Shown here: in pieces, positions 45,801 through 62,241 of the stretch
How the letters are laid out: each line of letters begins with the position of its first letter
How positions within the stretch are numbered: the first letter of the stretch is position 1
Origin: Linum tenue
Lineage: Eukaryota > Streptophyta > Magnoliopsida > Malpighiales > Linaceae
Direction: 5' to 3'
DNA length: 64,000 nt
Assembly: GCA_946122785.1 (NCBI GenBank)
Contig: CAMGYJ010000002.1
Coordinates: forward strand, 61,777,703-61,841,702
Translations under genes and position numbers: made by a program
Notes under the pieces: model-generated
The model's input: the letters and a program-made list of their open reading frames with translations, nothing else
What the model was told of the DNA's origin: nothing
Databases searched by the model: none

Positions 45801-48752
45801 AGTGATCTACCCTACTAAGCCCAAACAACTTCCCAAATGGGAAGGATGCAAATTCTTCAGTTTAAACTCGAACAAATAGTTCAAAAAAAATGTACCTTCT
45901 GGAAGTATAATTATTAGCCAATCAGTAAATAGCTAGAAAGATACTATTGCATGGCATTATTCTTTGTAGCAACATCACTGTGATATCATGATCATACTCC
46001 TTGAGACATCATTCAAATAAACTTAACTACTTGTGTACAGTGACGAGTTAAACCAAGCAAACACTACACACATGAACCTGTAGAATCTTATTATCAAAGA
46101 ATCTGAAGGGGAATGCCTACCTGCAATTAATGTACTTTCTACGTCTTCTCTGATTTTACCCAAATGAGATACAGTAGTACTACTCTTATCCAGTGCAGCT
46201 TCCTCAGTTTGATTTTCATCAAGAACAGATTGAAATGCAGTCAATATCTTCTCCGGTGTACATCCCACCATCAGTTTCTGATTTCAAAATACCCAAAAAG
46301 ATGAATATCCAACCACACAATTTCAACAAGATTTATATAGGCAACAGTAACAATTTACACAATTGTTAACACTTGATAAAGGACTGGGAAAATGCTTACA
46401 ATTCTTAACGAGCTGGCATCCCTTTTCACTATCTTGATAGGGTTTGAGATCTGGTTCGAGCTCTTTCCATTGCTCACTACTGGAGGAAGAGGAACTTTAC
46501 CAAGCATTTCATCCTTCAGATTTTGGGCGCGCGAACCAAACACCTTCCTTTCTTCCCAAATGTTGACCTGAAACAAAAGAGAGCAAAACATAAATATATT
46601 TCAAAGATGCAAAAAATAAAATTATAAGAATAGGACACATAATTTATTACAAATTTCATATTGTTTATGAATCACATGGATGTACAATCAAATTTCACAA
46701 AGACACGTTAGATGAAGAACTTCCATTTTACAACTCAACCTTCATCTGGTAGGCAGAAAGAATAACAATAAGACACAGCATTTACAAAAAAAAAAAAAAA
46801 AAAAAACGTATTCAGACTCATAGCATTGGCACCACAGAGCACACTGAAGTAAATAAGTTAGATAAAAGTAGAGAGGAGGTTCACAACAGAAAGCAATGCA
46901 GATATCCAAACAGCCCAATATACAGAAACACAGAGATACTTTCGTTAGCCATTGGATTCTAACAGAATATCATACTTTAAGCTCTGAACTAGTTGAGCAA
47001 ACAAATGAAAGCGATCAAAATACAAAAAGACATATACCCTCGGGCATATTGATTATCCCAACTCCACAACCCACCACCATCAACATATAGGACACAAGCA
47101 ACCATAGCGACATACACAAACGAATCATAGACAAGGTGAAGAAATTAATCAATTACTGGTCATTCAGCAAAGTGAAAGAAATGGCCACAAAAGAAGCAAA
47201 GCCCAACCAATAATACTCACCAATCTGGCTACTACTTTCTTTGCATGCTCATCTCCACTTTCATAGACAACTTTGAGTTCTTTAGGAAGAACTTTCCAGA
47301 ACTCATTAACAAATTCACTGCCCTTGCGCTTACTGTTTTGCAAGATGTCATTTGCCAAGTATAGGAATGTGACACGCTGCTCTCTCTGTGACGAGGTAAA
47401 GTACTGATTCCATGTTTCAACAACCTGTCTTGCCTTTTTCCGATGTGATACACACCAGCGTGACAATGCTAATCTAACAGTTAAAGTAACATATTACTGT
47501 GAAAAGGGTATAGTATTTTAGAGATAAGGCTAGGCCATGCTGCTTTCCCATGACTTGAGCATCGAAAATAATAATATTCTTCTACTAGACTAATCCCGTC
47601 AAGATTTTCACATCCCTCCTGCGGCAGAAGCCCAACAACAGAGTAGGGGCTGTGCTCTGCCGGACTATGTCAAATTGATTTGTTATCATGCATACGAAAA
47701 CATTACTCGGGTAGGTCTGCATATGGGTGATTGGATAAAACAAACTACAAATCAGAGGGGAGAACCCTAAAATCCCAAGGTGAAGCAGTGAAGTACCCAA
47801 CATCCTCTGTTATGCGGGAAACAAATATGAAAAGAAGCACTTGAGCATCCAACTTATGGCCCATGTAATAAAATGCAAAACATCAGTTAGTGTTAGTGTC
47901 TAGAGCTAAAAGAGGCGTACCGGGTATTATTTTTAGCTAAAGAAAAGTTTACTCCATAGCTCAAACAAACACACTTTTTCAAATAACTATTCACCCTATA
48001 CTACAAATTGTCGAAGTCTAGTAGTCAACTAAACTGTAATACATACTTCCTACTTCACCTCATCGAAATAAGAAAAACTTTTCTTAAAGTTATATCCAAA
48101 TTAGACATTTATGAAAATGTATTCATTTTTTTGTTTTTTTACCATAGATATTCGTTCTTGTCTCATCCAAAAAACTATGTTTTGGAAGTTTTATTACAAG
48201 GAAACCATTAACATCACACTACTTACTTTATTAGTACCAAAAAAAAACATACCATCCCATCAGCTTAACTTTTTCTAAACCCATACATACCCACAAATAC
48301 ACTTTTCTTCAATTTTACTACAACTAGAAAAGAAGTCACTTTTGTAGTGAAGACTAAAACAAAAACAGCCATAAAAAGGTCATAACTGTATCAATCGTAG
48401 ATTGGACTGAAATTTTAATATCCAGACATATTTAGCATTAATGACTCCACGTTAGATTCTTGCATAATAAAATTTATGGAACAACTAATACTTGGAGAAA
48501 AGTCCACAATCAAATATTTGGAACCAAACAACTAATCTCCAATTTCAATATTTATTTATGAAAATTAAATACTAAGAAGAAAGCTATGTTTTCCAATTGA
48601 GATTTAAAGTGAACAAACTTAACATTATAGGAAAGCTATAGTTATCAAAGATCACGAGACTGAATAAGGATACACTCAATGCTTTGTTGAGAACTGTTCA
48701 GCTTTGCTAACTTGTCCGATAGTACCTGTCCATCAAACACGTCACCGCTCAT
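42807..48752 (-). CDS. CID-domain (RPRD1-like/ENTH-VHS) RNA polymerase II CTD-binding protein
   Basis: Seven coding exons: 48752-48674, 47468-47221, 46567-46400, 46277-46121, 45293-45154, 45069-45034 and 43694-42807, giving 571 residues. The N-terminal CID (about residues 1-130) starts MSGDVFDGQVLSDKLAKLNS and includes WCVSHRKKARQVVETW, LANDILQNSKRKG and IWEERKVFGSRAQ. A helical, coiled-coil-like middle (DELQMQENVLQQC, SQLKEALKEQ) corresponds to the RPRD dimerisation region. The last exon is low-complexity: Ala/Ser-rich, Pro-rich and an 11-residue polyGln before a Gly/Tyr/Pro tail. CID proteins bind the phosphorylated CTD of RNA polymerase II and act in termination or CTD dephosphorylation (family knowledge). 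The start lies after a likely 5' UTR intron. Intron 1 is 1.2 kb and the last intron 1.3 kb. Confidence 0.93.
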
Positions 48753-49852
48753 CCTGCTATTATCCGAGCTTGTATAAACGCATGAAGCGACTCCTGCAGA
48801 ATCAGCATTGCGTTTATTTTAAGTACTTTTTCTTTCGAAAAGACAAAGCAGACAGAGAGTTAACTTAAACAACTGGAGAACTAAGCTCATAATACAAGTG
48901 AATTCAGATACTTTTCCTCACATTGCGCCTTGCTAAATCACACCACCAGACAGAGATCTAGAAGGGGCAGCCAGAGAAAAAGAAACAGAGAGACGGGGAG
49001 GATTAAGTCGACATCAAGACATGCGAACTGCGCTACACAGTGTACACATATTTACTATGCATATTAACAAACCACCTAATGTTCTCAAAACATTATCTGC
49101 TCATTCTCAAACATTCCAGCATCACACCCCATCATTACCCCCGTAAATGACCTAGTAATAAATCCATAAACATTCAGCAACATGGGGGTTGACATCAAAC
49201 GGTGTCTCTCAGATTTCCTAATCATCATTGGCTATGAAAAGCAAGAGCAACAAAACCCTACACAGCTCTCCTATTCCGACTTCCCCAGAGCCCCCAGTAG
49301 CACAGCTGAGAAACACCGCAAAATCAACATTTTAGCAGAAAGGAAGTCCAGACTACAGTAGAATCCCCACTATTTAGCAGCGAACAAGAAGTCATACGGA
49401 TGTCAAGTTATCTAAAGCATCAATCGATAGACTAGTACTTCCAAAATTCTTAGGTTAACAGCCGCAGCCCAACAAAGAAAACCAACACAGTGACAAGCAG
49501 TTCGAAGTATTACTGGGCTGTAAAAACAGCTATCCATAAACACAATCTAGCATGAAGAGATAATTTTTTCATAGTTCCTCCTACTCTTTGGCAATAAAAC
49601 CTAGTAAAGAATTAGTCAAAAGATATAGATTGAAGCAGCTAAACTCAGAATACTCATTTTCAATCCGGCAGAGCTACTTATTGACAGAACAAACCAAGCA
49701 TGGAGAAGGGTAAAACTTCTCGAGGAAGAAGAAGAAGGAAACAGCAGAACTGGGGGGGAAGACGGTAGAGAGCCAGTAGAGAGTGCGGGGGGAAGAAGAG
49801 GGTAAGGAGGAGACTAAGAGAGAGAGAAAACGGTAACCTGGTGGAGAAAGAG
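48753..49852 (-). other. 5' UTR/intron of the CID-domain gene
   Basis: An acceptor-like CTCCTGCAG lies just upstream (minus strand) of the start codon, and a CT-rich, 5'-UTR-like stretch lies at about 49700-49850. A non-coding first exon and leader intron are likely but cannot be fixed by eye. Confidence 0.5.
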
Positions 49853-50493
49853 AGTCGGCACCGTCGCCGCAGCTACCCGCCGGCCGGTTTCCGCCTTCGC
49901 GACCTTAGAGAGAGAGGCTCTCCTCCTGGGGATTTGCAAACAATTGAGTTTCCCTTCAGACAAGACAACGCAACACAAAAACAAACGAAACGATTCGGGT
50001 CCTGTTTCTGTTTGGGCGCTGCCTCACCCCGTTTCACAAAAAGCCATAATCGCCTGCAACAGATTTTACAATACACGTAAGCGTACCACCGTTGATCAAA
50101 TACCGACAAAAGGAAAATCACACCCCCTCCATCCAACGGTGTAGAAAATGATTTATCCACCACGACGCGACTCCTCCGCGCGTGAGCCCTGAAAAATCGC
50201 TAACCCCATCTGACGAGAATGGATAAATGGCCCACAGAATGGAGGTGTGGGTGAAAACTGAAAAACATTTCGCGATAGTAATGGGCTTGTGTGAAGTTCA
50301 TGTTTTCAGCTGAGCAGTTAATGGGCCTTTTTTTTGGGTCCAGCGAACTCCAAACCTTTAGCATTTACACAGAATGATAAACTGAAGGGTACAATCAGAT
50401 GAACAATGATCAATCAATCCACACAGAAACACACACAGACAAGGTTCACGATGTTACAGTTTTCCAGCTAAGAGCTCGAATCAGAATGAACTG
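49853..50493. other. Intergenic DNA between the SCAI 3' end and the CID gene 5' end
   Basis: Should hold the promoter of the CID gene (minus strand). The open frames (49841-50163) are not recognisable proteins. Confidence 0.45.
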
Positions 50494-53400
50494 TCATTCG
50501 ATGGATTTGTATTCGTGAAGCATAATGCTCTCAGAGAAGACGAACTTCTTTGATGCACCGAAGACGTTGGCCAACTGCAAGATCAAAGTCTGAGGTTGGA
50601 CGGCAGTGGGAAGGAATGCGGGTGGAAGAGAAGGCAAGCATTCGGGATGAAGCTCCTTCTTGCCAAACGATGTTCCATAGAGCGTTAAAGCAGCGCGGCA
50701 AAACAAAAATCTGCCACAAGGGGAAGCAGTCAGTTAAACTAGAATCATGGTATTTGGAAGGCCGCGGCGAGAGCTTACATCAGCATTTCACTAAACATGG
50801 AATTCAATCAATTCATTCCAGTAATAATGGATCGATTTCAGTCTGATGTACATGTTGAAGAATGAAGATATGCTGTGGAGACAAATCAAATGAGGGTCAT
50901 AGAAGTTATATGTTTGTTATTCTTTGCTGAAACTTGCATATTCATTGCTACAACCTGCATAGTTTTCACCTACAGATTGCAGAAGCCGAAAGGCCAAGAA
51001 ACCTAACCAGAATATAACCATACCTCAAAACAAGTCGCCTAAGGAATGGATCGCCAAGCACCTGTGCCCAAACAGGGTCAAGAGGTTCTGACATCACTAA
51101 AGAAGCTCCCCAGTCATTTAATGATGAAGACAGCAACTTCTCAGCCCGGTTGAATGTATCCTGCAAACAAGCACCTTGTTCAGCATTATTCCCTACAAAC
51201 TACAACAAGAAGAGAGCAATGTCCAAAGCTAATTTTACCATTTCAATATCGGGGCCAGATAAACCAAGTAACAAACAGAAGCCTTGCAGTGGAGCTGTGA
51301 GGAAAATGGTGAACAGACTCCCACTTTCACGACGAGAAGTATCAGTTGAAGTGCTTAGAATTGAACTACTTGGGGATAGAAATACTGCAGCGGGCTCTCC
51401 TTTTTCACCACCATTTATAGCCTGATGTAAAGAAAAATCAGTAAAATATCATTTTTCACATTTTATATAAATGGCATAACATTGATATGGGAAGACATCA
51501 TTTCATTATCTGGAACTCGGAAAGATAGACAGTTCCACAGATTATCTAACCGTCAGTCAAATGGTAAATCTTTTTGCCACTGAATGCACAGATTACAACA
51601 ACATGCATAAACCCAAACTTGACCGAAGATTACAAATTGTGATTGCACATTTGAGATACACACACTTACCTTAAATGCGTCACTGCCATCACTGTCAACA
51701 ATGATAAAAAGTGGTCGCCTTGTGAATGGAATCAAGTCAGAAGGGTATACATTGTTTTGCCCTGGTGAAAAGGTTAATCACAATAAGATAACAATATAAA
51801 AGAAAAAACCTTAACAGCAATGGACATCAAGGTCAAACCCACTGACGCATGGATGCAAGACACTGCCTTGATTACATTTACAGCCAATTTACTTATCATA
51901 AAACATTCATAAGGATATCAATATCCAAACAAAAAAGAAGAAAAATACATAAAAGTAGCATATCTGTATATCCGTCACCCATCAACCACAGATCACATGC
52001 TTACGCCTATAATCGACCATAAGAAAATGTAAGAAAATGTGTACTATGAACAAGAACAAACTAGTCAAATTGAAGGGGACAAGAATCCAGACTAGCTAGC
52101 TCGAAGAATCAGAGAGCACGGAAGATACCTCCATTAGTATGAGTACCAAAATTCAAACAATCCTTTTTACTCCTCCTAGAAGTTGGACTAGCATTATTAT
52201 TCAGGCAGTCTGAAGACGACACAGATGCGGCATCTGAATCTATGCCGTGAGATTGCAAGCTCTTTCCCAAGCTTCCTACACTGTTTATAGAAGCTCGAGA
52301 TTCTGTAGTAGATGAAATGGTATTTCCGATTCTTCCTGGACATGTAAGAGATAAAAGAGGTAAACCAGCCATGTAGTGTACTGTAGACATGGACATGAAT
52401 GGAAAGGTCTCTTCACCACCAAAATAATTTAAATAAGATACCTGAAGCTGACAAATAGATTAGAAGAACTCCATCAGGGTTTAGCTCCTCGCATAGAGTA
52501 CCAAGAACCTGTGCAGATATAACGAGACTATACATAAATTGAGAGACATAAGGCAAAAGCCTCGCTAGGGAATCCACCTTACATTAATCACTTGAACCTC
52601 GCCAATAGGCTACTCATTTCGGAATGAACTTCGGATGACGAATTTTTAAATTTTGATAGTGGAAGGTTAAGCCTTAGATTTGAAGCTAAGGTTCATAGAA
52701 TTATCTATACTTTAGGTCAATATTTTTGTCAAACTTTAAGATCCCCGAAAGAAATATAATGCCCACATGTCTTAGTTTAGGACAGCGGCAAGGAGCAACA
52801 TTAAGTGTGTAATATCTTTCAGATGACCACCAAAACCCAAAATCTTAACACAAGTACATAAATGCCAAACATGAAGATTTATGATCAGCAAAGCTAGGTA
52901 AGAATGTAGTTCCAGTTCATACACAAGCATACATGCACAACTTCCATACCTATATCAATACATATCAAGAAATTAAACTTATAAATAATCACCAAAAACC
53001 ACTGTGTAAACAATACAGTTAATAAATGCATACTTATGGACTGGGAAATGATTCAACAAGTCCAACCAGGTAATAAAATCAAATATCAAGATAGTAAGTC
53101 ACACTTACTGCTAACAAATGAGTCATGGAAGGACGATATAGCACAACTTTCCGTGGGTTGGGAGGTAAAGTAGGATCAGATATATCCTGGGCATAGTTAA
53201 CTCGACTAGGGCCTGGAACTCCATTTTGGCCAAGTTTAGGGTTATGTGTTTTGTAAAATGCACCACTTGGTTCCCACTCCAGGCACTGAAGCATCCTAAA
53301 CGTGTCCAGAGTAAGCTCGGAAAACTTGACCTGGTCATTTTATTTATGAATATATGTCATTACAGTATAGAAAATAAAAGAGAACTCCATAAGCAGAGGG

Positions 53401-54975
53401 CAGATTCTCTAGTTCAATTTACAGTAAAAGACAGTGGCGAACGGAAACCTTATTACGTAACCTCATTATGATGGTAGCTGCTCAGAACTGCATCTCGTAA
53501 TCTCAAGTGTCTCTTTGTCTTAGCACATGGTAGTGAATCTGGATTAGGGTCCAGCACAAGGCTGTACCTCAATGGCCTGATATTCATAAATGTTGTGTCA
53601 GCTTTCAAAAATCTAATTATTTCCTGAACCACCAGCTTCCATTCTTTAAAGTCAGTTTCCTGGAAACAAGATAATTCATGCATCATTTAATTGTCATTAC
53701 CCAGTACTGAATCAAACCACAGTTATACAAAAGTAATTCAATGTAATGAAAAACAAAAACAGAAATCAAAGGGCAATATGACCATAAACTTGAGAAGAAT
53801 TAAAAATGTTATTATTCTGCATGTATATCTTATTAGTGAGCTATCAGCATTGAACGAGAGCAAGATGCTTGTACTGGCCTAAAAAAAATGAACCCTATAT
53901 AAGTGCGTGTGAACCAAAAGCTCTTTTCCCTAACCAATCACCCAAGTTAAACTCAGTAACTAATACATCTTCTAATGTGCATTCAAGATTTTTTCCTCTC
54001 CTATTTCCCATGTCTGTACCTTGCCAGGTAAGAACAGCAGGATAAGTAAACAAATTATACGGCACCAAACACAGATACATAGGAACCATAATCAACAATC
54101 AGCAAACAGATATATAAGAACAAATCAAACGGATGTTCAGAAAGAAGATAAGAAAGAGTAAAGACCTGATATGTCCTTCGGCACTCATCAACTAAAACTT
54201 TGAGCTGATTAACCAGCTGATGAACGACATCTCGACGGTTAAGCACCAAACACACCATCAGAAACCTAGCAAGAAACCTCAGCTGCTTGTTCGCAAGATT
54301 GAGATCCTGCAACAAGCCTTCCTTGAAATACTCCCTCGTAAGTATTGCATCATAGAATACATACGATTCGGTCAAGTAACTTGCATCACTCGTCCGCATA
54401 TACTGTCCATAATAGAGCTGAGCGATGCGAGATGCAATCTCGCCAATCTCCCATCTCTTGAGACCAGATTCTACCAACTTCTGCCGATTCTCTTGCTGAA
54501 ACTTCCACAACTGTGTGTACACCTTGAATACCTTGAAGAAGTATTCATACCTACAAACAGGACCAGCGTCAACTGTTAGTAGCTATTCTACTAAATACTA
54601 GTAACACGCAGCTCAACCAGTTCAAAAATCAGTACAACACCTCTGAATATCATTAATTATCAACTACTTGACCGCTGTACGGATTGGCCTAAGCAAAACC
54701 ATATTCACCGCAAGTTTTTGGAGAGCCAATTTGAATTACGGAGAAAACCTCAAGCTCGACGAACAATTCGAAAATTTCCTCTCATCACAGAACACAAGCA
54801 CAATTGGGGGAAGCTGGCATAACGAAACGAGGGAACGGGGAAGAAACGAGAAAGGAGAATACCTGCTGCGCTCGTGGTAAGGCAAGTCTCTGATCTTGGA
54901 GAACTTCTTATCAGCTTTTTCAACCAGCGCCCAAAACACTTCAGTCACAGGAATATCTTTGTTTGGTTCCGCCAT
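50494..54975 (-). CDS. SCAI: SCAI homologue (plant UPF0682/DUF3550 protein)
   Basis: Ten exons: 54975-54863, 54550-54166, 53659-53462, 53330-53109, 52508-52442, 52335-52129, 51761-51670, 51421-51239, 51160-51024 and 50710-50494, giving 606 residues, near the ~607 I recall for the Arabidopsis homologue. Blocks seen are MAEPNKDIPVTEVFWALVEK, YHERSR|YEYFFKVFKVYTQLW, YYGQYMRTSDASYLTESYVF, DAILTREYF, LRYSLVLDPNPDSLPCAK, KVVLYRPSMTHLLA, RRPLFIIVDSDGSDAFK and GDPFLRRLVLR. The exon 6 insert (about 69 residues, Ser/Asn-rich) is poorly structured. Animal SCAI is a nuclear transcription/DNA-repair cofactor. The plant role is little known, and no catalytic motif is visible. The upstream region is short (about 240 bp) before a MITE. 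Confidence 0.94.
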
Positions 54976-55217
54976 TTCCCCAATTCTTTTGTCGATTCCT
55001 CTTTCTTTACCCGATTCGCTCAGAGAACTCCATGTGATCCAATTCCAGAATTGATTAGAGATGCAGAGGAACAACGGCGAGGGGAATTGGTGCGATTTGT
55101 GATGGAGCGAGCTGGAGACCGCCGGCGAATCGCGAGACTATAATTCCTTTGCAACTGTATGACTGTGGTTGAAAAGAAAGCTAGGAGGACAAGAAAGGAG
55201 AATGGGAAGAAACGAAA
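54976..55217 (-). promoter_or_regulatory. Probable SCAI promoter/5' UTR
   Basis: This short interval separates the SCAI start from the MULE target duplication at 55218. SCAI and AUG7 are divergent, so DNA here and in 56598-56892 may once have formed one shared promoter region. Inferred from position only. Confidence 0.4.
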
Positions 55218-55227
55218 GTAAAAGTAG

Positions 55228-55946
55228 GGGTAATTAGCATAAATGGTCACAAACCTTTGCGCTTAGTACAAAACGGTTACAAACCTTTAATTTGTAACCA
55301 TTTGATAACAAAACTTTTTGCTTAGAACAAAACGGTCACAAATTAAACAGTGTGACCATTTCATACCAGTTCAAACTTTTGTTACCGTGTCGTTGCAAAT
55401 TAGACTTTTGGTGACCGTTTTGTACAAATTAAGTTCAAAAGTTTAAAGGCTCAATCATCGTTACAATTCACTCTAGTTGTATGGTGGTTTTGTTAATGTA
55501 TGTGAATGATATTATGTTGTTTAGGTTGACAATGAGAGAATTCAATGGCTCACAAACGGGTTCCAGACTGGTTTTTAGTTGAAAAAACTATGTCTAATTT
55601 CTTACTTTCTTGGTATCGAAATTGAAAGGTCAACTAAGGGCATTCTTATTCGGCAAAGCAAATATGTCGATGAACACATGACCTGACATCTTATAGTTAT
55701 ATGTCGTTCAAGTGGTTAGTGTCATATACTTAACGAACAAACTACCCGACTTCAAAACATGACAAATATTTAATTTGTAACGATTCGGTAACAAACCTTT
55801 GCACTTAAAACAAAACGGTGATAAATTAAATAGCGGTGACCATTTTATACAATTTCAAAGTTTTGTTACCGTATTGTTACAAATTAAAGGTTTGTGACCA
55901 TTTTGTACTAAGTGCAAAGGTTTGTTACCATTTATGCTAATTACCC
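55228..55946. mobile_element. Non-autonomous MULE with captured Ty1/copia fragment
   Basis: A 719-bp element with long inverted ends starting GGGTAATTAGCATAAATGGT and repeats of ACAAACCTTTGCRCTTAGTA and ACAAACCTTTAATTTG, flanked by GTAAAAGTAG at 55218-55227 and 55947-55956 (9-10 bp, Mutator type). The duplication includes the first three bases (TAG) of the neighbouring hAT MITE. The core at about 55590-55690 resembles a reverse-transcriptase piece of a Ty1/copia retrotransposon (YFLGIEI-like motif then SKYVDEHM), broken by a frame shift. Confidence 0.9.
55590..55720 (+). pseudogene. Ty1/copia reverse-transcriptase fragment
   Basis: About 40 codons of copia-type RT homology in two frames. No neighbouring integrase, RNase H or LTR. 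A scrap inside the MULE, non-functional. Confidence 0.6.
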
Positions 55947-55953
55947 GTAAAAG

Positions 55954-56597
55954 TAGGGATGGCAACAAAACCCGAACCCACGGGTACCCACCCGACCCAA
56001 CCCGGTCAACGCGGGTAAAATCCGTGTTGACGGATTTTGGGCCGGGTTTGGGTTTAAACCCGTTCACTATTCAACGGGTTGGGTTGGGTTTGGGTTTAGG
56101 TAAACCCGGCCCCTGGGTACCCGCTCACCCATATAATTAATTTTTTCGATATATTTAATATTCTAAACAACTAATCTTATTTATGTTTGTGGAGACATGT
56201 CTAATTTTTTCTTTTTAATTGTGTAGAATGAAGTTGATGTTATGGAGTGGAGAGTAAAGAAACTTAATTGAAAGGAAGAAACTTTCAATTAAACATGTTA
56301 TTTATGGAAAATTTGTGATTTGCTTCAATTTTTTTGAGTTTTCTAGATTGGTGTTGAACAATTTGTATAGTTAATTTGTGATTTGCTTGAATTTTCTAGA
56401 ATGGTGTTTTATATATGGATAATTTGTATTGAGAGATTGATATTTGACTTTAATTTTGATAAGAACTTGTAATTGTAAATTTTTTACAACAAAACTCGTG
56501 GGTACCATGTACCCGCGGATATCCAACGGGTTGGGTTTGAGTTTTTCAAACCCAGTGGGTTTTACCCTGGGTTTTTTTCAAAGATAAACCCATGAGT
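55954..56597. mobile_element. hAT-like MITE, right end truncated
   Basis: Begins TAGGGATGGCAACAAAACCC and follows the element at 5669-6367 closely along its length, including the AT-rich middle, but stops matching near AAACCCATGAG (about 56597), so the right terminal repeat is missing. The MULE at 55228 inserted exactly at its left edge. Confidence 0.85.
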
Positions 56598-56892
56598 GGA
56601 GACTTTTTTTTCTATCACAACTTAAACTTATCAAATCAAGTGAAAGTAAAGGGTCTCAATTGATAAATGTTGAAATATTTGTGTGCTGAATTGTACTTTT
56701 CCAAAGGGGGAAAAAAAGCCGATGGAGAAGAATTAGGTGGGGAGGGAGGGAAACGCCGGCGCACTGAAAAGATCCAGAACTGTTCAGTGCTCTGACTTCT
56801 CAGCGATCTATAGATTCAAGAAGCCGAGCTCCTATACCAACCGTCACAACGGTCAAAAACTGGTGTGATTTTGATTCCCGGGGAGAGCAAGA

Positions 56893-60107
<3,215 letters not shown>

Positions 60108-61419
60108 GCGACAAGAAGAAGCAAGAACGTAAGAGTTCAAAACATTTGTTGAGTGCTTGAGAACCAACCAGGTTGGCAGGCAGACCCTTGCGCGAAGAGA
60201 AGCGAAACCTGCAGTGGCTGAATTCTCTGACTTTCTCATGTATTTTGTGCAATTGGTCCTTGTACTTGTTCAGTAGAAACCAAGTGGAGATTGGTGCATG
60301 AGTGTGTTTTGGTCTATGGCTTCTTGGGTTTGGGTGTGTTCTTTTGTAATGAACTGACCAGTGTTGCTTTGGTGGCACCGTAACATATCACATTGAGTTT
60401 CATTTCGGGTAACAATTACAAAATCGGATTCCCAATAGATTTATTGAAATTGAACTATATCCATATTCCAAAGTCTTAAAGAATTGTTGATTAATCAATG
60501 AACTTGACAAATACATTAAACCCATGATATAATAATTAGTATACTCGAGTTGTTTTCCCCCAAGATCTGCTAGTAATCAAGCAAATCAAATCACTAGATT
60601 GACTCCGACCACACGTGACAGCACGATAAGCAATCGAACTATCAATGAAAGTGGTAGTTTTGGCACAACATGAAAACTATATTAAACTTTTGAGAAGAAA
60701 AATGAGACGCTGCGGACTCAAATGATGAAAAAAGAAGACGGATTTCCTACAAGATAGCCCTGCATATGGAGTGAGATGCTTCCTTGGACATAACATGTAT
60801 GGTGGCCAACTGTGGGTCGTCACAAAATGTAACAACCAAAAAATTATGTATGAAACACAATTTCAATCATCTCGTAAAGCGAGTAACTCTCCAACAAAGT
60901 CATTTGAGATACGATCACAGAATTTAATGAAAGCAAATAATATTAATCCATCACTTGATATGCCTATGAAACATGTGAAACTTCCTTGGTTGGTCTTTAT
61001 AGCCCGATCAAAGTGTACTAGGATGCCCTTAATAGGGCATGTGACATCCTCATTGTGTCTCTGGGTATTTTGGTTTGAAGGTACATTGACTGGCAAGCAT
61101 TGTCTTCCTTCCTTCTTCCGAGCCTTTTGTCTCTCTATCGTCATCCATACAAGCCGCCGTGGGAGGGAGATTGTATGTCGCCGGATCTGGAATCGAGGAG
61201 GAGGTAGAGCCGCCGCGCGATGCTGATTGGATGGGGCAGGCTCCGGAATCAGAAATAGCTTTATAGGGTTCTCTATAAAGTTGACGGCGACTGAGGAGTG
61301 GAGAAGGGCTGTGGCTGAGCAACGCAAATCTCACAGTGGGATTTTGTTTATGGAATCCAAAGGGAATCGACAGAGATGGAGAGAATTGGGGTTTTGTTTA
61401 TGGAATTCACAGGGAATCG
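60108..61419. other. AUG7 3' region and intergenic DNA
   Basis: The first ~250 bases should be 3' UTR. Beyond that is no gene I can support: the minus-strand frame at 60863-61327 (154 residues, many Pro/Arg) has no domain. At 61350-61430 a phrase GAGATGGAGAGAATTGGGG is locally duplicated and recurs at about 61997, on the other side of the small MULE. Confidence 0.5.
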
Positions 61420-61429
61420 GGAGAGATGG

Positions 61430-61985
61430 GGTCGGTTAGCATGAGGGGTTGGAAAAATGACACTCCTGAGGTATACACACATTAAATACACATTGTGAAA
61501 ATCTCATCGACAGACTCCCTCCGACCACCTATAAAAAATATACCACTGCACTAATATGTTGTATCACTGCACTGGTAGCGATATCAGTGCACTGGTACCA
61601 ATGTCATATCTGAGTATCAATGCAATGGTACAAATACCAGTACAATGGTACAGCATATAAGTGCAATAGTATATTTGCGCAGGTGACCGGAGAGAGTATA
61701 CCGGCGGGATTTTACTGGCGAAGTGTGGTGGTCGGAGGCTGCTGGGAAAGGAAGAATCAAAGATAGGAGTGAGAAAGATCAAAGATGAGAGAGAGAATCG
61801 TATTTTGTATATGTTTAGATTTTTTTTAAAAACAAGTAATTATTGCTGACTTTGTATTTAATAACAGAACATTTATTATGTCTAACTTCATTAATACTTG
61901 TGAATGATTAATGAAAAAATTGACCAATTGAGAAAGGGGTGTCAAAAATCCAACCCTTTTAAGGGTAGACATAGTATCCTACTCC
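61430..61985. mobile_element. Short MULE-like element related to the one at 13817
   Basis: A 556-bp element flanked by GGAGAGATGG (61420-61429 and 61986-61995), 9-10 bp. The ends share AGGGGTTGGAAAAATGACAC with the inverted AAGGGTTGGATTTTTGACAC. The right end aligns to that of the element at 13817-14953, and the body shares GACAGACTCCCTCCG and a diverged TACCACTGCACTGGTA repeat block (about 61530-61680). No coding capacity. Confidence 0.75.
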
Positions 61986-62068
61986 GGAGAGATGGACAGA
62001 GATGGAGAGAATTGGGGGTTACTAACGGGGTGAGAGAAAGAGAGGGTTGGGCAAAGTGGGGAGGGTGT

Positions 62069-62241
62069 ATCGGTATACTCGGTATTACCGATAACCGTCG
62101 GGTTTTAACCGTGCATGGGCCGGTATACCTGCATCTGAAATTTATCCACTGTATACCGATATCGCCGGTTAACGGTAATCATTGGTTATCAGTTCGGTAA
62201 CCGGTTAAATCGTTAACCGGATACCCGATTACCAGCCCTAG
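62069..62241. mobile_element. MITE fragment, TAGGGCTGGTAATCGG end
   Basis: Inverted, the right end reads TAGGGCTGGTAATCGGGTA, a common hAT-like MITE terminus, followed by many CGGTTAACGG / CCGGTATACC repeats. The opposite end is not clear, so boundaries are approximate. Confidence 0.55.

Noticed and set aside
60863..61327. 154-residue minus-strand frame near AUG7
   Set aside because: No motif, no splice-linked continuation, and the opposite strand is equally open.
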